Shown: in pieces, positions 33,223 to 43,187 of the stretch | Layout of the letters: each line of letters begins with the position of its first letter | Numbering within the stretch: the first letter of the stretch is position 1 | Source of the DNA: Paenibacillus dendrobii | GTDB lineage: Bacteria > Bacillota > Bacilli > Paenibacillales > Paenibacillaceae | Assembly (NCBI RefSeq): GCF_009807035.1 | Contig: NZ_WUBI01000001.1 | Span: forward strand, 930,001 to 994,000 | Reading direction: 5' to 3' | Length of the DNA stretch: 64,000 bases | Notes under the pieces: model-generated | What the model saw: only the letters and a program-made list of their open reading frames with translations | Told to the model about the DNA's origin: nothing | Databases searched by the model: none | Program-made: the position numbers and the translations under genes

Positions 33223-33560
33223 GCATGTCCCTCCGTTATTCGTTGTATTTCGTCTTTATTCGTGTTTACGAACAAAAATGATTCCGTTTGATCGTATTAT
33301 ATCCAGCACACTACGTACACCCATTTGCTCAAACATCCCAGAAAAATGGTTCTATTCAGCTATAAAATGTAGAAACAAATTGTCCGATGGCAGTGCTTAG
33401 GTAAGGTTTCGGCTAGTAATAACCCACATCAAATCATAAAAGCCTCCTTTTACGCAGTTTGTTGTATTTATATGTACTTGTACCTAGAGGGGACAAGTTT
33501 CACTGCCATCAACCATATAAACCTTCTGATTGGTACGAGCAGACCAAATGAGCCGATTTA
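33223..33560. other. Intergenic region, no gene seen
   Basis: Holds a minus-strand TATAAT (33296-33301) that could be the -10 box of the lipoprotein gene, and a near-perfect ribosome site AAAGGAGG around 33445 (minus strand) followed only by ATG ATT TGA. Nothing else was recognised. Confidence 0.4.
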
Positions 33561-33563
33561 TTC

Positions 33564-33606
33564 AAAAAAGGGTAGCCGTTGCGCATCATAGCGCTGCTAC
33601 CCTTTT
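33564..33606 (-). terminator. Intrinsic terminator of pepF
   Basis: Minus-strand AAAAGGGTAGC/GCTACCCTTTT stem, inner GCGC pairs, T6 tail. Confidence 0.85.
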
Positions 33607-33658
33607 AAACAATTGAATGTTTGTTATTTTTTAACCGATATTTTGATACGTCAAGAAC

Positions 33659-35458
33659 TTAATACAGGCGCTCCAGTTCATCGATTAGCGATCCTACGTA
33701 AGCTGCAGCACTGCGCAACGGATCCGGCTGCGACATGTCCACCCCGGCCAATTTCATCAGTTCAAGCGGACTCATGGAACCGCCAGCTTTTAATACTTCA
33801 AGCCAACGATCCACCGCAGGCTGCCCTTCCTCCTTGATGAGCTTGGCTACAGCGGTAGAAGCGCTAAGACCCGCGGCATAAGTGTAAGGGTACAAGCTCA
33901 TATAATAGTGCGGTTGTCGCATCCAGGTCAACTTGGCATTCTCATCAATCACCACGTCCTCACCCCAGAACGAAGAAAGGATCTCTCCCTTCAATTCGCA
34001 CATCTTCACAGCGGTAATCGGTACATCTTTCATGGCAAGATCATATACCCGGCGCTGCAGCTCTCCTTCGAGCAAGTGAGTTACGAAGTTGTGGAAATAG
34101 GTGCCCAGCAGCTGTGAAATCACCCAACGACGCATTCTGGGATCAGTCGAGCGTGCCAGCAAATGATCCGCAAGCAGAAGCTCATTCATCGTAGATGGAG
34201 CTTCAATGAAATACAGGGAGGGTCTTAAGTTCGTCAAACGCTGATATTTGCCCGCCAGCATGAAGTGACCGGCATGTCCCACTTCATGGGCAAGCGTAAA
34301 GGCTCCCCTCATGCTATTAGCCCAGCTGATCAAGATATACGAATGAACGCCGGGAACCGACGAACAGAAAGCACCCGTTCGCTTACCTGCGTTATCCGCA
34401 TAATCCACCCACCGGTTTTGGAAAGCATCCGATACGATCTCCCCGTATTCTGGCCCAAGGATGGATAAGGCTTCCTTGATCAGGTCTCCTGCTTCCTGAA
34501 ACGTAATACTTGGACTGTAATCCGGATCAAGCGGAGCCTTAAGGTCCGCAAACGTCATTTCATCCAAATGGAGAACGCGTTTCTTGAGTGCCGCGTATCG
34601 GCGCATATGGGGCGCAAGCTCATCTTGCAAAATATCCAATACATTGTTATACATGTCCTTCGTAACCTGCTGCGGCGTTAACAACATGTCCGTGACAGAT
34701 TCATACCCGCGCAGCCGCGATTCGATCACCTGGCGTTTGACCTCGGTTCCATAAGTTTCAGCGAAAGTATTGCGGTATTTGTGCAGCGTCTCGCTAAATG
34801 CTTTAAACGAGTTGCGGCGCAAATCGGTATCCGGAGATTCAACGTATTTATTCTCGTAAAGCGCAAACGAAACCGGCACTTCTTCCCCGTGACCGTTCTT
34901 CGTAGAAGGAAACGTCATATCCGCGAGTTTGCTTCGCTCATAAATTCGGTAAGGAGCCCCTAGCACCTCACCGAAGGAGGCCAGCACCTTCTCCGTCTCT
35001 GCCGACAAACGGTGCGGTTTGGTTTGCAACAGTAAGTTCAGGCTCCGTTCGAACTCCAGAAGCTCCGGTTGCTCTTGTATGTATTGATCGATCGTTCCTT
35101 CCGGAAGAGCGATGATTTCTGATTTGATGATGGAGATAGCGGAACCGATGCTTGATGCAAGGTCACGCGCTTTTGCGGCGTTCATCTGATTCTCCGGACT
35201 GATGCTGTCGCCGGATTGGTTCAAGTAAGCATAGGATCCGACACGGCTGATTCGACCCTGAAGCTCTTCCTGTGCGATCAGGCAAGCCAACAGCGTATCC
35301 GCTCCTTCGCTCAGTTTTCCTTCAAATTTGCTTACAGAGGAGATATCCTGCGAAACAGCCTTTAATTCTTCTTCCCACGCCTCTTTGGTTTCAAAGATGT
35401 CATTTAAGTTCCAGGTTGATTCCACATTCACTTCTGCTCGAGTTAAAATTTTCGACAT
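33659..35458 (-). CDS. pepF: Oligoendopeptidase F (M3 family)
   Basis: A 599-residue cytoplasmic zinc peptidase. The HExxH motif is LAHEVGHAGH and the third ligand Glu lies in FIEAPSTMNELL. The length equals PepF. It cleaves peptides of about 7-17 residues. The start follows GGGAGAGGTGC. It is a single gene with its own terminator. Confidence 0.94.
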   Translation of the reverse strand: MSKILTRAEVNVESTWNLNDIFETKEAWEEELKAVSQDISSVSKFEGKLSEGADTLLACLIAQEELQGRISRVGSYAYLNQSGDSISPENQMNAAKARDLASSIGSAISIIKSEIIALPEGTIDQYIQEQPELLEFERSLNLLLQTKPHRLSAETEKVLASFGEVLGAPYRIYERSKLADMTFPSTKNGHGEEVPVSFALYENKYVESPDTDLRRNSFKAFSETLHKYRNTFAETYGTEVKRQVIESRLRGYESVTDMLLTPQQVTKDMYNNVLDILQDELAPHMRRYAALKKRVLHLDEMTFADLKAPLDPDYSPSITFQEAGDLIKEALSILGPEYGEIVSDAFQNRWVDYADNAGKRTGAFCSSVPGVHSYILISWANSMRGAFTLAHEVGHAGHFMLAGKYQRLTNLRPSLYFIEAPSTMNELLLADHLLARSTDPRMRRWVISQLLGTYFHNFVTHLLEGELQRRVYDLAMKDVPITAVKMCELKGEILSSFWGEDVVIDENAKLTWMRQPHYYMSLYPYTYAAGLSASTAVAKLIKEEGQPAVDRWLEVLKAGGSMSPLELMKLAGVDMSQPDPLRSAAAYVGSLIDELERLY

Positions 35459-35579
35459 ATGCTATGCACCTCTCCCATGTATTAATTGACCTATGTTCGG
35501 TTCCAATAAAACCCATTGTATCATAGATTCGAAGGGCTAAACTTAATAAAATATTTTAGATGAATTTAAAGAATAATTA

Positions 35580-35602
35580 AGGTTCTCCTCAGGTTTGAGG
35601 TT
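35580..35602 (+). promoter_or_regulatory. Direct AGGTT repeats before the secreted-protein gene
   Basis: AGGTT at 35580, 35591 and 35598; the first two are 11 bp apart, one helical turn. They cover the -35 place relative to a TAAGAT -10 (near 35615), the layout of an OmpR-type activator site. The regulator is unknown. Confidence 0.35.
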
Positions 35603-35687
35603 TACAATGTCAATAAGATGAGAAGTCTACACCCCATGATCAACACAATAAAGTGCAACAAAAAACACGAAAAGAGGATTTATAACC

Positions 35688-36116
35688 ATGAACATAAAGC
35701 GAGTGATGATTGTCGGAACGATGGTAGTCGTTATGTCCTTCGGAGGCACAGCGCTAGGCGGCTCCATCACAAGCGCTAGTCCTGTATTGAAGTGGTCTTT
35801 CCCTGGCGTTGCGGAAAAAGATGACCTGCTGGATGCACTCAATTATTCCTCTGACGAGGAACTGTACGACTCCTTGTACGAAGGTCAATCCCTTCATGAC
35901 ATTGCGGTAGATCGAGGCGGTAACATCGCAAAGGTCATCGAGCTGCAAACCGCGCAACTTGCACAGCAGCTGGATGACCGCCTAAATAGCGGAAGCATTA
36001 CCGCCGAGCAATATGCCGCTCACAAGGAAGAACTTAAGGAAATCGTCGAACAGAGTGTCTTCACTGCCTTTGGTCATCAAGAGGTACATAAAGGCACAAA
36101 TCGTTACCATTCATAA
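35688..36116 (+). CDS. Small secreted protein
   Basis: A 142-residue protein with a signal peptide (MNIKRVMIVGTMVVVMSFGG, likely cut near SITSAS). The mature part is acidic and helical: LYEGQSLHDIAVDRGGNIAKV resembles the short LysM-less SLHDIA repeat found in DUF2680-like exported proteins, followed by a helix ITAEQYAAHKEELKEIVEQS. Function unknown. It has its own possible activator site and terminator. Confidence 0.75.
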   Translation: MNIKRVMIVGTMVVVMSFGGTALGGSITSASPVLKWSFPGVAEKDDLLDALNYSSDEELYDSLYEGQSLHDIAVDRGGNIAKVIELQTAQLAQQLDDRLNSGSITAEQYAAHKEELKEIVEQSVFTAFGHQEVHKGTNRYHS

Positions 36117-36165
36117 CCATATCGTGGACCCTTTCGACCTGTCCAGTTATGACGCATGCAAAATT

Positions 36166-36199
36166 AAAAGCGCCAAGCCATAAGGCTTAGCGCTTTTTT
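36166..36199 (+). terminator. Intrinsic terminator
   Basis: AAAAGCGCcAAGCC/GGCTTaGCGCTTTT with T6 tail, after the secreted-protein gene. Confidence 0.85.
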
Positions 36200-36442
36200 G
36201 TCGATCATCCTTAAAGATCGTTATTTCAACGCTGCAAACTCTCAGGCATATTCCACTACTCCATGTACACCGATAAGCCAGCCAAATGCTCCTTCACCAA
36301 AAAACGAGGTGTCATTTCAGGATCATTTCATCATCCTAGGCTCTTATATATCCGTCTCGATTTTCTTTCCCAATGAATAATTCACGGTATATTGTGCTAG
36401 CATGGTTCGTAGGATTCAACCATTCGACAGAAGGAGCTGAAC

Positions 36443-36814
36443 ATGGATAATCAGGAACGTTTAAAACGCTTGGCGAAAGAATTCAGCGAATGTCAAAATG
36501 CCCTGACAGCGATCGGTGACCAAACTCGTCAATCTATTATTATCGCTATGCTGGAAAATCCCGATGAAAAGGGTATCCGGGTAGGCGAAATCACGAAATA
36601 CACCAATTTGTCTCGACCAGCCGTATCCCACCATTTAAAGGTGTTGAAAGATGCCCATTTTATCGGAGTTCATCGCGAAGGAACTAAAAACTATTATTAT
36701 CTGGACCCGACAAAGAGCTTTGTTCTACGACTTAAGCATCTAATAGAAAATATCGAAACCATCATGAACGAATATTATTGGGACAATCCCTTTGGACACA
36801 AGAAGGACGAATAA
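36443..36814 (+). CDS. ArsR family transcriptional regulator
   Basis: A 123-residue winged helix. The recognition helix is in TNLSRPAVSHHLKVLKDAH and the wing in GTKNYYYLDP. The metal-binding ELCVCD motif is absent; a single Cys lies near residue 17 (ECQNAL). It is therefore a non-metal ArsR type regulator. It precedes the NmrA-like gene by 48 bp and probably controls it. AAGGAG lies before the ATG. Confidence 0.87.
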   Translation: MDNQERLKRLAKEFSECQNALTAIGDQTRQSIIIAMLENPDEKGIRVGEITKYTNLSRPAVSHHLKVLKDAHFIGVHREGTKNYYYLDPTKSFVLRLKHLIENIETIMNEYYWDNPFGHKKDE

Positions 36815-36862
36815 ATGGTTATATATGAAAATTGATATTGACGATCAATCAGGAGGAAAGAC

Positions 36863-37501
36863 ATGAATATTATCATTTTTGGAGCGAACGGAAGAACGGG
36901 GCGCGAGCTGATTTCCCAAGCATTGAAACAAGGTCACAGCATTACCGCCTTTGTCAGGGAACCGGCAAAACTGGATATAGTCCATGAGAACTTAAGAATT
37001 GTACAGGGGCAAGTAATTGATTATGCTGACATTGACAAGGTTGCGAAATCCGAACATTATGACGCGGCATTTTCTGCGTTGGGAGCAAAAAGTATGTTCA
37101 AAAGAGAACCCCTCCTTATTGAAGCCATGAAAAACATCATCAAAGCGATGGAGGAAAACGGAATTAGCCAGCTGATTCACATCTCGTTTACCGGGGTCCG
37201 GAAAGATTCCGAACATCTAGGTATGTTATATAAGCATATGATTCCGTTATTCATGAAAAATCTGCTTCGGGATCATAGGGAAAAGGATGCTTTACTGAAA
37301 AACAGCCGCCTCAATTGGACTTTAGTGCAGCCGCCAATTCTGACTTCGGGACCGTTTACGGGCAATTATATACATGAAGCAGAAATTGCCAAAGGCAAGT
37401 CCTATACATTGAAGTTATCCCGAGCCAATTTAGCCGATTTTATGTTAAAGCAGTTACAGGATCCCACCTATCATCATCAGGAAGTTTTCGTCACTGAATA
37501 A
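36863..37501 (+). CDS. NAD(P)-binding NmrA/SDR-a5 family protein
   Basis: A 212-residue atypical SDR. GANGRTGRELI is the glycine motif and the chain ends soon after the Rossmann core; no Tyr-x3-Lys pair is seen. Such proteins include biliverdin-reductase-like enzymes and NAD(P)H sensors; function is not assignable. Strong GGAGG site. Second gene of the ArsR operon; terminator follows. Confidence 0.82.
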   Translation: MNIIIFGANGRTGRELISQALKQGHSITAFVREPAKLDIVHENLRIVQGQVIDYADIDKVAKSEHYDAAFSALGAKSMFKREPLLIEAMKNIIKAMEENGISQLIHISFTGVRKDSEHLGMLYKHMIPLFMKNLLRDHREKDALLKNSRLNWTLVQPPILTSGPFTGNYIHEAEIAKGKSYTLKLSRANLADFMLKQLQDPTYHHQEVFVTE

Positions 37502-37550
37502 TTTCATCTGTTATATAAGAAACGATGATAGCATGTTGAAACTGCATATT

Positions 37551-37587
37551 AAAAAGCTCATTCTCCGTTCGGAGAATGAGCTTTTTC
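37551..37587. terminator. Bidirectional intrinsic terminator
   Basis: Perfect stem AAAAAGCTCATTCTCC/GGAGAATGAGCTTTTT with a GTTC loop, between the converging NmrA-like and glnQ genes. Confidence 0.9.
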
Positions 37588-37648
37588 TAAACTTAAGGTG
37601 CGACGTATTGTTGCTATCTACGGCTAATGGTATGTTCAACGCCATTGA

Positions 37649-38383
37649 TCAAGCCTTCAACACTTTCTCTAAGAAGCTGATCGTGCGTTCATGCTTAGGC
37701 TGGCCGAAGACGTCCTCCGGTTTGCCCTCTTCCACGATATAACCCCCATCCATAAAAATGACGCGATCCGCCACCTCGCGAGCAAAGCCCATTTCATGCG
37801 TGACAATGACCATTGTCATTCCCTCGCGCGCCAAATCATTCATGACGCCAAGCACTTCGCCGACCATTTCGGGATCGAGGGCAGACGTTGGTTCATCGAA
37901 TAACATGATGTCCGGATTCATTGCCAGTGCCCTCGCAATGGCCACCCGCTGCTTCTGTCCGCCCGACAGATGACTTGGGAAAGCCTCGGCTTTATCCGAC
38001 AAGCCGACCTGTTCCAGCAATCGCAGCGCCGTTTCACGTGCCTGTTCTTCGGTTTGCTTGCCCAGTTCCATCGGAGCGAACATGATGTTTTTCAGAACGT
38101 TGAAATGCGGGAACAGGTTAAAGTGCTGGAACACCATTCCGATATTTTCGCGAACCTTGTTAATGTCGGTTTTGGGATCGTTAATGTCTTGATCATCAAC
38201 GATCACCTGCCCGGCTGTCATATCCTCGAGTCGGTTCATGCAGCGAAGGAAGGTACTCTTGCCAGACCCGGAGGGTCCGATCACGCAAACTACCTCACCC
38301 TCTTTGACTTCCATATCGATGCCCTTCAGTACCTGATTGGTCCCGAAGCTCTTCTTTAGTCCTTCTACCCGGATTTTACCCAT
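37649..38383 (-). CDS. glnQ: Polar amino-acid ABC transporter ATPase (GlnQ-like)
   Basis: A 244-residue ATPase with Walker [10 protein letters not shown], signature [12 protein letters not shown], Walker [13 protein letters not shown] and switch VTHEM. The start at 38383 overlaps the permease stop by 8 bp. It energises the fused receptor-permease; glutamine or a related polar amino acid is expected. Confidence 0.92.
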   Translation of the reverse strand: MGKIRVEGLKKSFGTNQVLKGIDMEVKEGEVVCVIGPSGSGKSTFLRCMNRLEDMTAGQVIVDDQDINDPKTDINKVRENIGMVFQHFNLFPHFNVLKNIMFAPMELGKQTEEQARETALRLLEQVGLSDKAEAFPSHLSGGQKQRVAIARALAMNPDIMLFDEPTSALDPEMVGEVLGVMNDLAREGMTMVIVTHEMGFAREVADRVIFMDGGYIVEEGKPEDVFGQPKHERTISFLEKVLKA

Positions 38384-39815
38384 GACGCACCTTCCTTTCC
38401 AGGCGGCTAGAAATTTTAGTGAGAATGGTAATGACAATCAAGTACATGACGGCTACCATGAGCCAGATATCAAATGAAGCAAAGGTTCTTGCAATAATGA
38501 TTTTACCCGATTGGGTCAACTCGACTAAACCGATGGCTGAAAGAATGGACGTATCCTTCAGCGTAATCACAAGCTGGTTAATGAATGACGGAATCATGAT
38601 TCGGATGGCCTGCGGGATAATAATCTTCATCATGGATTTCCGGTAAGGCAGACCGAGTGAGCGTGCAGCTTCCATTTGACCACGGTCAATGGACTCAATC
38701 CCCCCTCGGATGATCTCGGTGACGTATGCGCCTGCATTAAGACTAAGCGTCAGTACCGCTGCCACGAACAGCGGCATTTTGAAGCCCAATGCCTGCGGAA
38801 TGCCGAAATAGATGAAGAAAGCCAGCACGATCAGCGGGATACCGCGGAACAAGTCGACAAATACGGTTGCGGCGCCTCTCAGCCACTTATTCCGCCCCAC
38901 CTTCATGAAACCGAAGATGAGTCCCAAAATGAATGCAAAAAACAGGGATACGATCGTGTAGATCAGTGTTTTACCCAGACCCTTAAGCAGTGGCGGGATA
39001 GATTGCTTCATAAGTTCGGAGCGGCTAAGGCTCCCCGGTCCTTCATCCGAAATATACTTATCTTTGATTCGATCATATTCGCCATTGGCATTCAGGTTAG
39101 CCAAACCGGCATTGAATTTTTCTAGCAGCTCCTGATTCTGTCCTTTGCTGACGGCGAATCCGTAAGAAGCGCCTTTCGTCGGCTCCGTGACGCGTTTCAA
39201 TCCGTTTTTCTGTTTCACCCCGTAAGCAAGCACGGGATAATCATCAAAACACGCAGCAGAGTTTCCGGCCTTTACATCTTCATACATCTGAGAAGAATCA
39301 TCGAACGGAACGATCGTGAAACCGTATTTCGATGAAATCGATTCCGCGAAGCTATATCCTTCAGTTCCCGTCTTTACGGCCACCTTTTTACCTTTCAAGT
39401 CTTCATAGCCCTTGATATCCGTATTATCCTCTTTAACGGCCATGAGCACGCCGGAATCAAAATAAGGTTCCGAGAAATCGAATTTTTGTTTCCGTTCCTC
39501 CGTGATACTCATACCGGCAATAACGCCATCCACCTGATGGGATTCTAAGGCCTGTACCGCAGCGTTAAACCCAAGAGGTTTGATCTCGTACTTGAAGTTC
39601 TGATCCTTGGCGATCGCCTCCAGCATTTCCATGTCAATCCCCACGTACTTGCCGTCCACATCTTGAAATTCAAAGGGGGCAAACGTGATGTCCGTTCCGA
39701 TTTGATATACTTTTCCCGTGGCAGGTTCCGCTTCAGCAGATTCCAGCCCCAAAGGGATCCCCGTTACGAGAAGCAACAGCGATAAGGTGAATAGTAATAC
39801 TCGTATTGTTTTCAT
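38376..39815 (-). CDS. Fused substrate-binding protein and permease (GlnPH-like)
   Basis: A 479-residue two-domain protein. A signal-like helix (residues 1-28) precedes a periplasmic-type binding domain (about 38-260) with [11 protein letters not shown] and the FSEPYFDSG motif. The permease half (about 270-475) has five helices and the EAA loop [14 protein letters not shown]. The receptor-permease fusion is known for GlnP in other Firmicutes. It exports the binding domain outside and pairs with GlnQ encoded next. Strong AGGAGG site. Confidence 0.92.
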   Translation of the reverse strand: MKTIRVLLFTLSLLLLVTGIPLGLESAEAEPATGKVYQIGTDITFAPFEFQDVDGKYVGIDMEMLEAIAKDQNFKYEIKPLGFNAAVQALESHQVDGVIAGMSITEERKQKFDFSEPYFDSGVLMAVKEDNTDIKGYEDLKGKKVAVKTGTEGYSFAESISSKYGFTIVPFDDSSQMYEDVKAGNSAACFDDYPVLAYGVKQKNGLKRVTEPTKGASYGFAVSKGQNQELLEKFNAGLANLNANGEYDRIKDKYISDEGPGSLSRSELMKQSIPPLLKGLGKTLIYTIVSLFFAFILGLIFGFMKVGRNKWLRGAATVFVDLFRGIPLIVLAFFIYFGIPQALGFKMPLFVAAVLTLSLNAGAYVTEIIRGGIESIDRGQMEAARSLGLPYRKSMMKIIIPQAIRIMIPSFINQLVITLKDTSILSAIGLVELTQSGKIIIARTFASFDIWLMVAVMYLIVITILTKISSRLERKVRHG

Positions 39816-39909
39816 AGGGTCCTCCTCTTGATAAACAACTCTTAAGAAAGTTACCCATTTATTGTTCTTCCTTAAACAACTAATGCCAAATTCATGCTCA
39901 ATCTTCCAT

Positions 39910-39941
39910 AAAAAAAGCCAGTTCGGCTAAAGCCGAACTGA
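39910..39941 (-). terminator. Intrinsic terminator
   Basis: Minus-strand CAGTTCGGC/GCCGAACTG stem with T7 tail, after the galactose-binding-like gene. Confidence 0.85.
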
Positions 39942-40035
39942 CTGTTGACGCCGAAGCAGCGTCTGCGTCACACCAATATATTCCATATAAATAAAGCTTG
40001 TTAATAACTCCACTCATGTAAAAGATAACAAAGAA

Positions 40036-40839
40036 TCATGACTTCGAAGCTTCGCGGCCGAAGATTTCAAACTGGGTGAGTGCAGGGAATGGGGAAGGAT
40101 CATCGGATTGAATGAGTTCTTTCAAAGTAACCCACTCCACTTTTCTAGGTTCCAGATTGATCATTTGCTGTAAGTGGGTTTTCTTCAGTTCCGCTACGTA
40201 TGTACTTCCGTCCGAAAAAGCGAGCGTAACCCGCTCCCAGTAATTATCATGCGGAAAATCCGCCCGAATCGTCAGCGCAATCTGATCAATTTCAACGAGT
40301 CTTCCAAAGTTTACGGTGATCTCGGCATCTTTCTTCTGATTGATCCCCCAGGATTCAAATGGCCACTTGCCATGGGAGAAATTCACGGTGTTCCCGTTAA
40401 TCGCATTACGGGCAGCGAATACAGATTCGCCGCGGGTTTCAACATTAGCGACCGCATGGGGGTAAACGGTTTCATTTTCATGCTGATCATACACATTGAG
40501 CGCCAGGTTTTTGTAAGCATCGATTTCATGCTTCGCAGCCATCCGCGCCGTCAGCGCATGCAATTCTCCGCTGAAAGATTTTAGGGAGTAAGATTTCTTT
40601 TTCTCATCAAATGGAATGACGAACCGGTACTCATGACCGGTCATGTAAATAAATGCCGGATCCATGGCGTCATCAAGCTGAATAACCAGGTAGACATCGA
40701 TATGTTCACTTCGCAAAATAATTTGATCCCCTGGCTCGTAGGCTCTCTCATAAACCAACTGGGCTTGTCCCGCATCCGTACCGGTCGCCTGTACGACTCC
40801 ATCCGCGCTTCGAATTTCAAGTGAAATCTGATTCATCAT
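40036..40839 (-). CDS. Galactose-binding (F5/8 C-like) domain protein
   Basis: A 267-residue protein without a signal peptide. The N-terminal about 100 residues form a beta-rich module with no name I can give. From about residue 125, YPHAVANVETRGESVFAARN, INGNTVNFSHGKWPFESWGI and ITVNFGRLVEIDQIALTIRADF follow the layout of F5/8 type C (discoidin) sugar-binding folds seen in glycan-degradation loci. It may be a carbohydrate-processing accessory. Single gene with terminator. Confidence 0.65.
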   Translation of the reverse strand: MMNQISLEIRSADGVVQATGTDAGQAQLVYERAYEPGDQIILRSEHIDVYLVIQLDDAMDPAFIYMTGHEYRFVIPFDEKKKSYSLKSFSGELHALTARMAAKHEIDAYKNLALNVYDQHENETVYPHAVANVETRGESVFAARNAINGNTVNFSHGKWPFESWGINQKKDAEITVNFGRLVEIDQIALTIRADFPHDNYWERVTLAFSDGSTYVAELKKTHLQQMINLEPRKVEWVTLKELIQSDDPSPFPALTQFEIFGREASKS

Positions 40840-40920
40840 GCATTCTCCTCATCTGTATAAAATTCCGACTGCCTCTTTCATCTTATCCTATTCCTTTGCA
40901 TTCAAGCTACCTTATTTCGC

Positions 40921-40953
40921 AATAAAAAGCCTGAAAAATCAGGCTTTTTATTG
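40921..40953. terminator. Bidirectional intrinsic terminator
   Basis: AATAAAAAGCCTGA/TCAGGCTTTTTATT; ends the CDF gene on the minus strand. Confidence 0.85.
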
Positions 40954-40958
40954 CGAAT

Positions 40959-41882
40959 TTACGATTTCACCTTGATCCGATCATGATCCTGCACTTTGTC
41001 CTCGGGATACCATGGATTAATGTGGACCAACACCTCTTGAACAAAGTCAATTCGGCCTATGATCGAATTCTTAATCTCCTTGCTGACATCATGCCCTTGT
41101 TGTACCGTTAATTCGTTGGGAATGCTCACTCTAACATCCACCATGATGTAATTTCCCAGTTCCCTCGCCCGTATTCTATCAATTCTTTTGACATCGGGCA
41201 CGGCAGCAACAATCTCTTTTAATTGATCAAGTTCAGCCTCGGAGATATTTTTTTCCATAAGGATATCTACAGATTCCCGCGCCATTTTGTAAGCGAGTCT
41301 ACCTACAAAATAGGATACGATAATGCCCGCAAGCGGATCACCGTACTTAGTCAAAGGGATATCGAAATAATCACCGATCAGAGCAACGCCGATACCGGCA
41401 ACAGCTGCGATGGAAGCATAAACGTCAGCAATATGATCATATGCCGTTGCGATTAAGCTTTTACTATTTTCATGTCTTCCAATCCGCATGCAATATACGT
41501 ATAACCATTGTTTCCATATTAGAGAAATCAAAGCTGCTACCAGCGCGATAATGCTCGCTTCCGCAGCAGGCTGAAACAGAGCTTCTATGGACTTTACTAC
41601 CATGAGCACAGCGGCTAAAGCCAAGATGATGGCAACGACGTCTGAAGCGATGACCTCCGCTTTTCCATGACCATACGGGTGATCGTCATCTGCCGGTTTT
41701 TTCGATATTCTTGTTGACGTCAGTGCAGCAAAGGTAGCTACCACATCACCAGCATTATGAACACCGTCAGCAATGAGGACTTGGCTCTTGAAAATAAACC
41801 CGACAATTATTTTCAAACCCGTTAATGCCAAATTGCTGATCAGACTAATCCACACCGCAAGCTCTGTCTTTTTTTTATACAT
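40959..41882 (-). CDS. CDF family metal cation efflux protein
   Basis: A 307-residue cation diffusion facilitator. Six helices are followed by a cytoplasmic tail. Metal-site residues are in ADGVHNAGD (helix 2) and YDHIADVYAS (helix 5); DDHPYGHGK is the loop motif. Likely exports Mn or Zn. The ribosome site is weak. Single gene with terminator. Confidence 0.9.
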   Translation of the reverse strand: MYKKKTELAVWISLISNLALTGLKIIVGFIFKSQVLIADGVHNAGDVVATFAALTSTRISKKPADDDHPYGHGKAEVIASDVVAIILALAAVLMVVKSIEALFQPAAEASIIALVAALISLIWKQWLYVYCMRIGRHENSKSLIATAYDHIADVYASIAAVAGIGVALIGDYFDIPLTKYGDPLAGIIVSYFVGRLAYKMARESVDILMEKNISEAELDQLKEIVAAVPDVKRIDRIRARELGNYIMVDVRVSIPNELTVQQGHDVSKEIKNSIIGRIDFVQEVLVHINPWYPEDKVQDHDRIKVKS

Positions 41883-42097
41883 TCTTCGCTATACCTGCCT
41901 TGAAATTAATAAACAGCTTATTTATAATACCTTACTGGTTTTGTGTGGGTCTAGAGAAACAGTTTTGTCCTCCTCATAAAATGAAGTGCCCCTCTAACTT
42001 TATTGTTCAAGTACAATTATGTTTCGCAAGGCCACAACCCGAATTGAAGTGCTGTTATCTGCATTGGCGATGTTAAGATTAAGATGAATATACCTGC

Positions 42098-43075
42098 TCA
42101 GATTTTATAAAAAATTCGTTCTTCGGCTAGAAAAGGACTGCAATAATTAGCACAGAGCAGCGGCATTCGCTCTTTCATCCATGCATAAACCGATTCATTC
42201 TCCATCTGAAAGACATAATATCCGATAATCGCAACCAACATAAACCCTTCCAATATAACGATATCGTCTTCTTCTATCACAGAGGATCCATAATATCCCT
42301 CAAGGAACATTCGCCTATATTCCGCGGGAATCATCATTGCCCCCATAGCCACGTCCAACAAGTAATACCCTGATCCGAAAAACCCGAAATCAATAAAAGA
42401 AGTCTCCTGATCGGAAGTTATAATGATGTTTCCAAGACCCAAGTCTCCGTGAATGAGCCCCCATGAATCTGCTGTGTTCCCGTTCTCCTCAAGTCTGGAA
42501 TTAATCAGCTTAATCGTATTTTCTATGATGGATACATCAGAAGAAGTGAATAACCCTTTGTCAACTCCTCCCTTGATGACTGAGTTCATATGTTGGTTAT
42601 ATGCGATTCCCTGGCTAGGACGTTTCTCTAGGCCGTCTTGCGAATAGTTCTTGAAAAAGGCATGAAGCTCTGCGAGTTGGAGACCCAGCTTTTTGACCAA
42701 TTCAGGGTTGGCAACATCATCCTTATGTAAGTCTCTTCCTTCCAGCCACGTAAGCATCGAGCAATTCAGAGATTCTCCTTCGTAATCAATTACCATGATG
42801 AACTTGCCCTCGTGAGTGCGAAGAGGTTTTTGGACCTTGAAGCTGCTGCATCGGGATAGTTCCTCCAGCATCTGAAGTTCACCCAGAAGACCCTCATACG
42901 TATGCTGGAGGCCTGCCATGCTATCTTTGAGAGGTTGATGAATGCGCAGGACATAAGAACTGCCGTTAGCATCATCCACCTTATAGGTTCTATTCTCGTT
43001 ATGCCTCAGAAATGTAATCACGGGTTGATGAATGCCGTAGCCTTGTAAAATACCGTTAAGATCGTCGTTCGTCAT
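42098..43075 (-). CDS. APH-type phosphotransferase
   Basis: A 325-residue kinase of the aminoglycoside/choline/homoserine kinase fold. The catalytic loop is LIHGDLGLGNII and the metal Asp lies in FIDFGFFG. The second of two close ATG codons (43075) has better spacing from AAAGGA. Substrate is not known; resistance or small-molecule metabolism are both possible. Confidence 0.86.
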   Translation of the reverse strand: MTNDDLNGILQGYGIHQPVITFLRHNENRTYKVDDANGSSYVLRIHQPLKDSMAGLQHTYEGLLGELQMLEELSRCSSFKVQKPLRTHEGKFIMVIDYEGESLNCSMLTWLEGRDLHKDDVANPELVKKLGLQLAELHAFFKNYSQDGLEKRPSQGIAYNQHMNSVIKGGVDKGLFTSSDVSIIENTIKLINSRLEENGNTADSWGLIHGDLGLGNIIITSDQETSFIDFGFFGSGYYLLDVAMGAMMIPAEYRRMFLEGYYGSSVIEEDDIVILEGFMLVAIIGYYVFQMENESVYAWMKERMPLLCANYCSPFLAEERIFYKI

Positions 43076-43115
43076 ATGCATCTTCCTTTCTTGATCACTC
43101 CATGTGATACAAACA

Positions 43116-43146
43116 CAAAAAAAGTCGCATTACTGCGACTTTTTCT
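43116..43146 (-). terminator. Intrinsic terminator of the ABC-F gene
   Basis: AAAGTCGCA/TGCGACTTT with T7 on the minus strand. Confidence 0.85.
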
Positions 43147-43187
43147 GATTATTTCATGAAACTTATGGATCAGGTGAAGTGTAAGAC

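Noticed and set aside
33430..33450. Strong ribosome site AAAGGAGG on the minus strand
   Set aside because: It is followed by ATG ATT TGA only; the lipoprotein gene begins about 200 nt later, so no gene can be assigned.
36198..36380. 60-codon frame after the secreted-protein gene, and a 24-residue minus-strand tail ending EGAFGWLIGVHGVVEYA
   Set aside because: No ribosome site, no family match, and a stop codon right before the minus-strand tail; at most a worn gene remnant.
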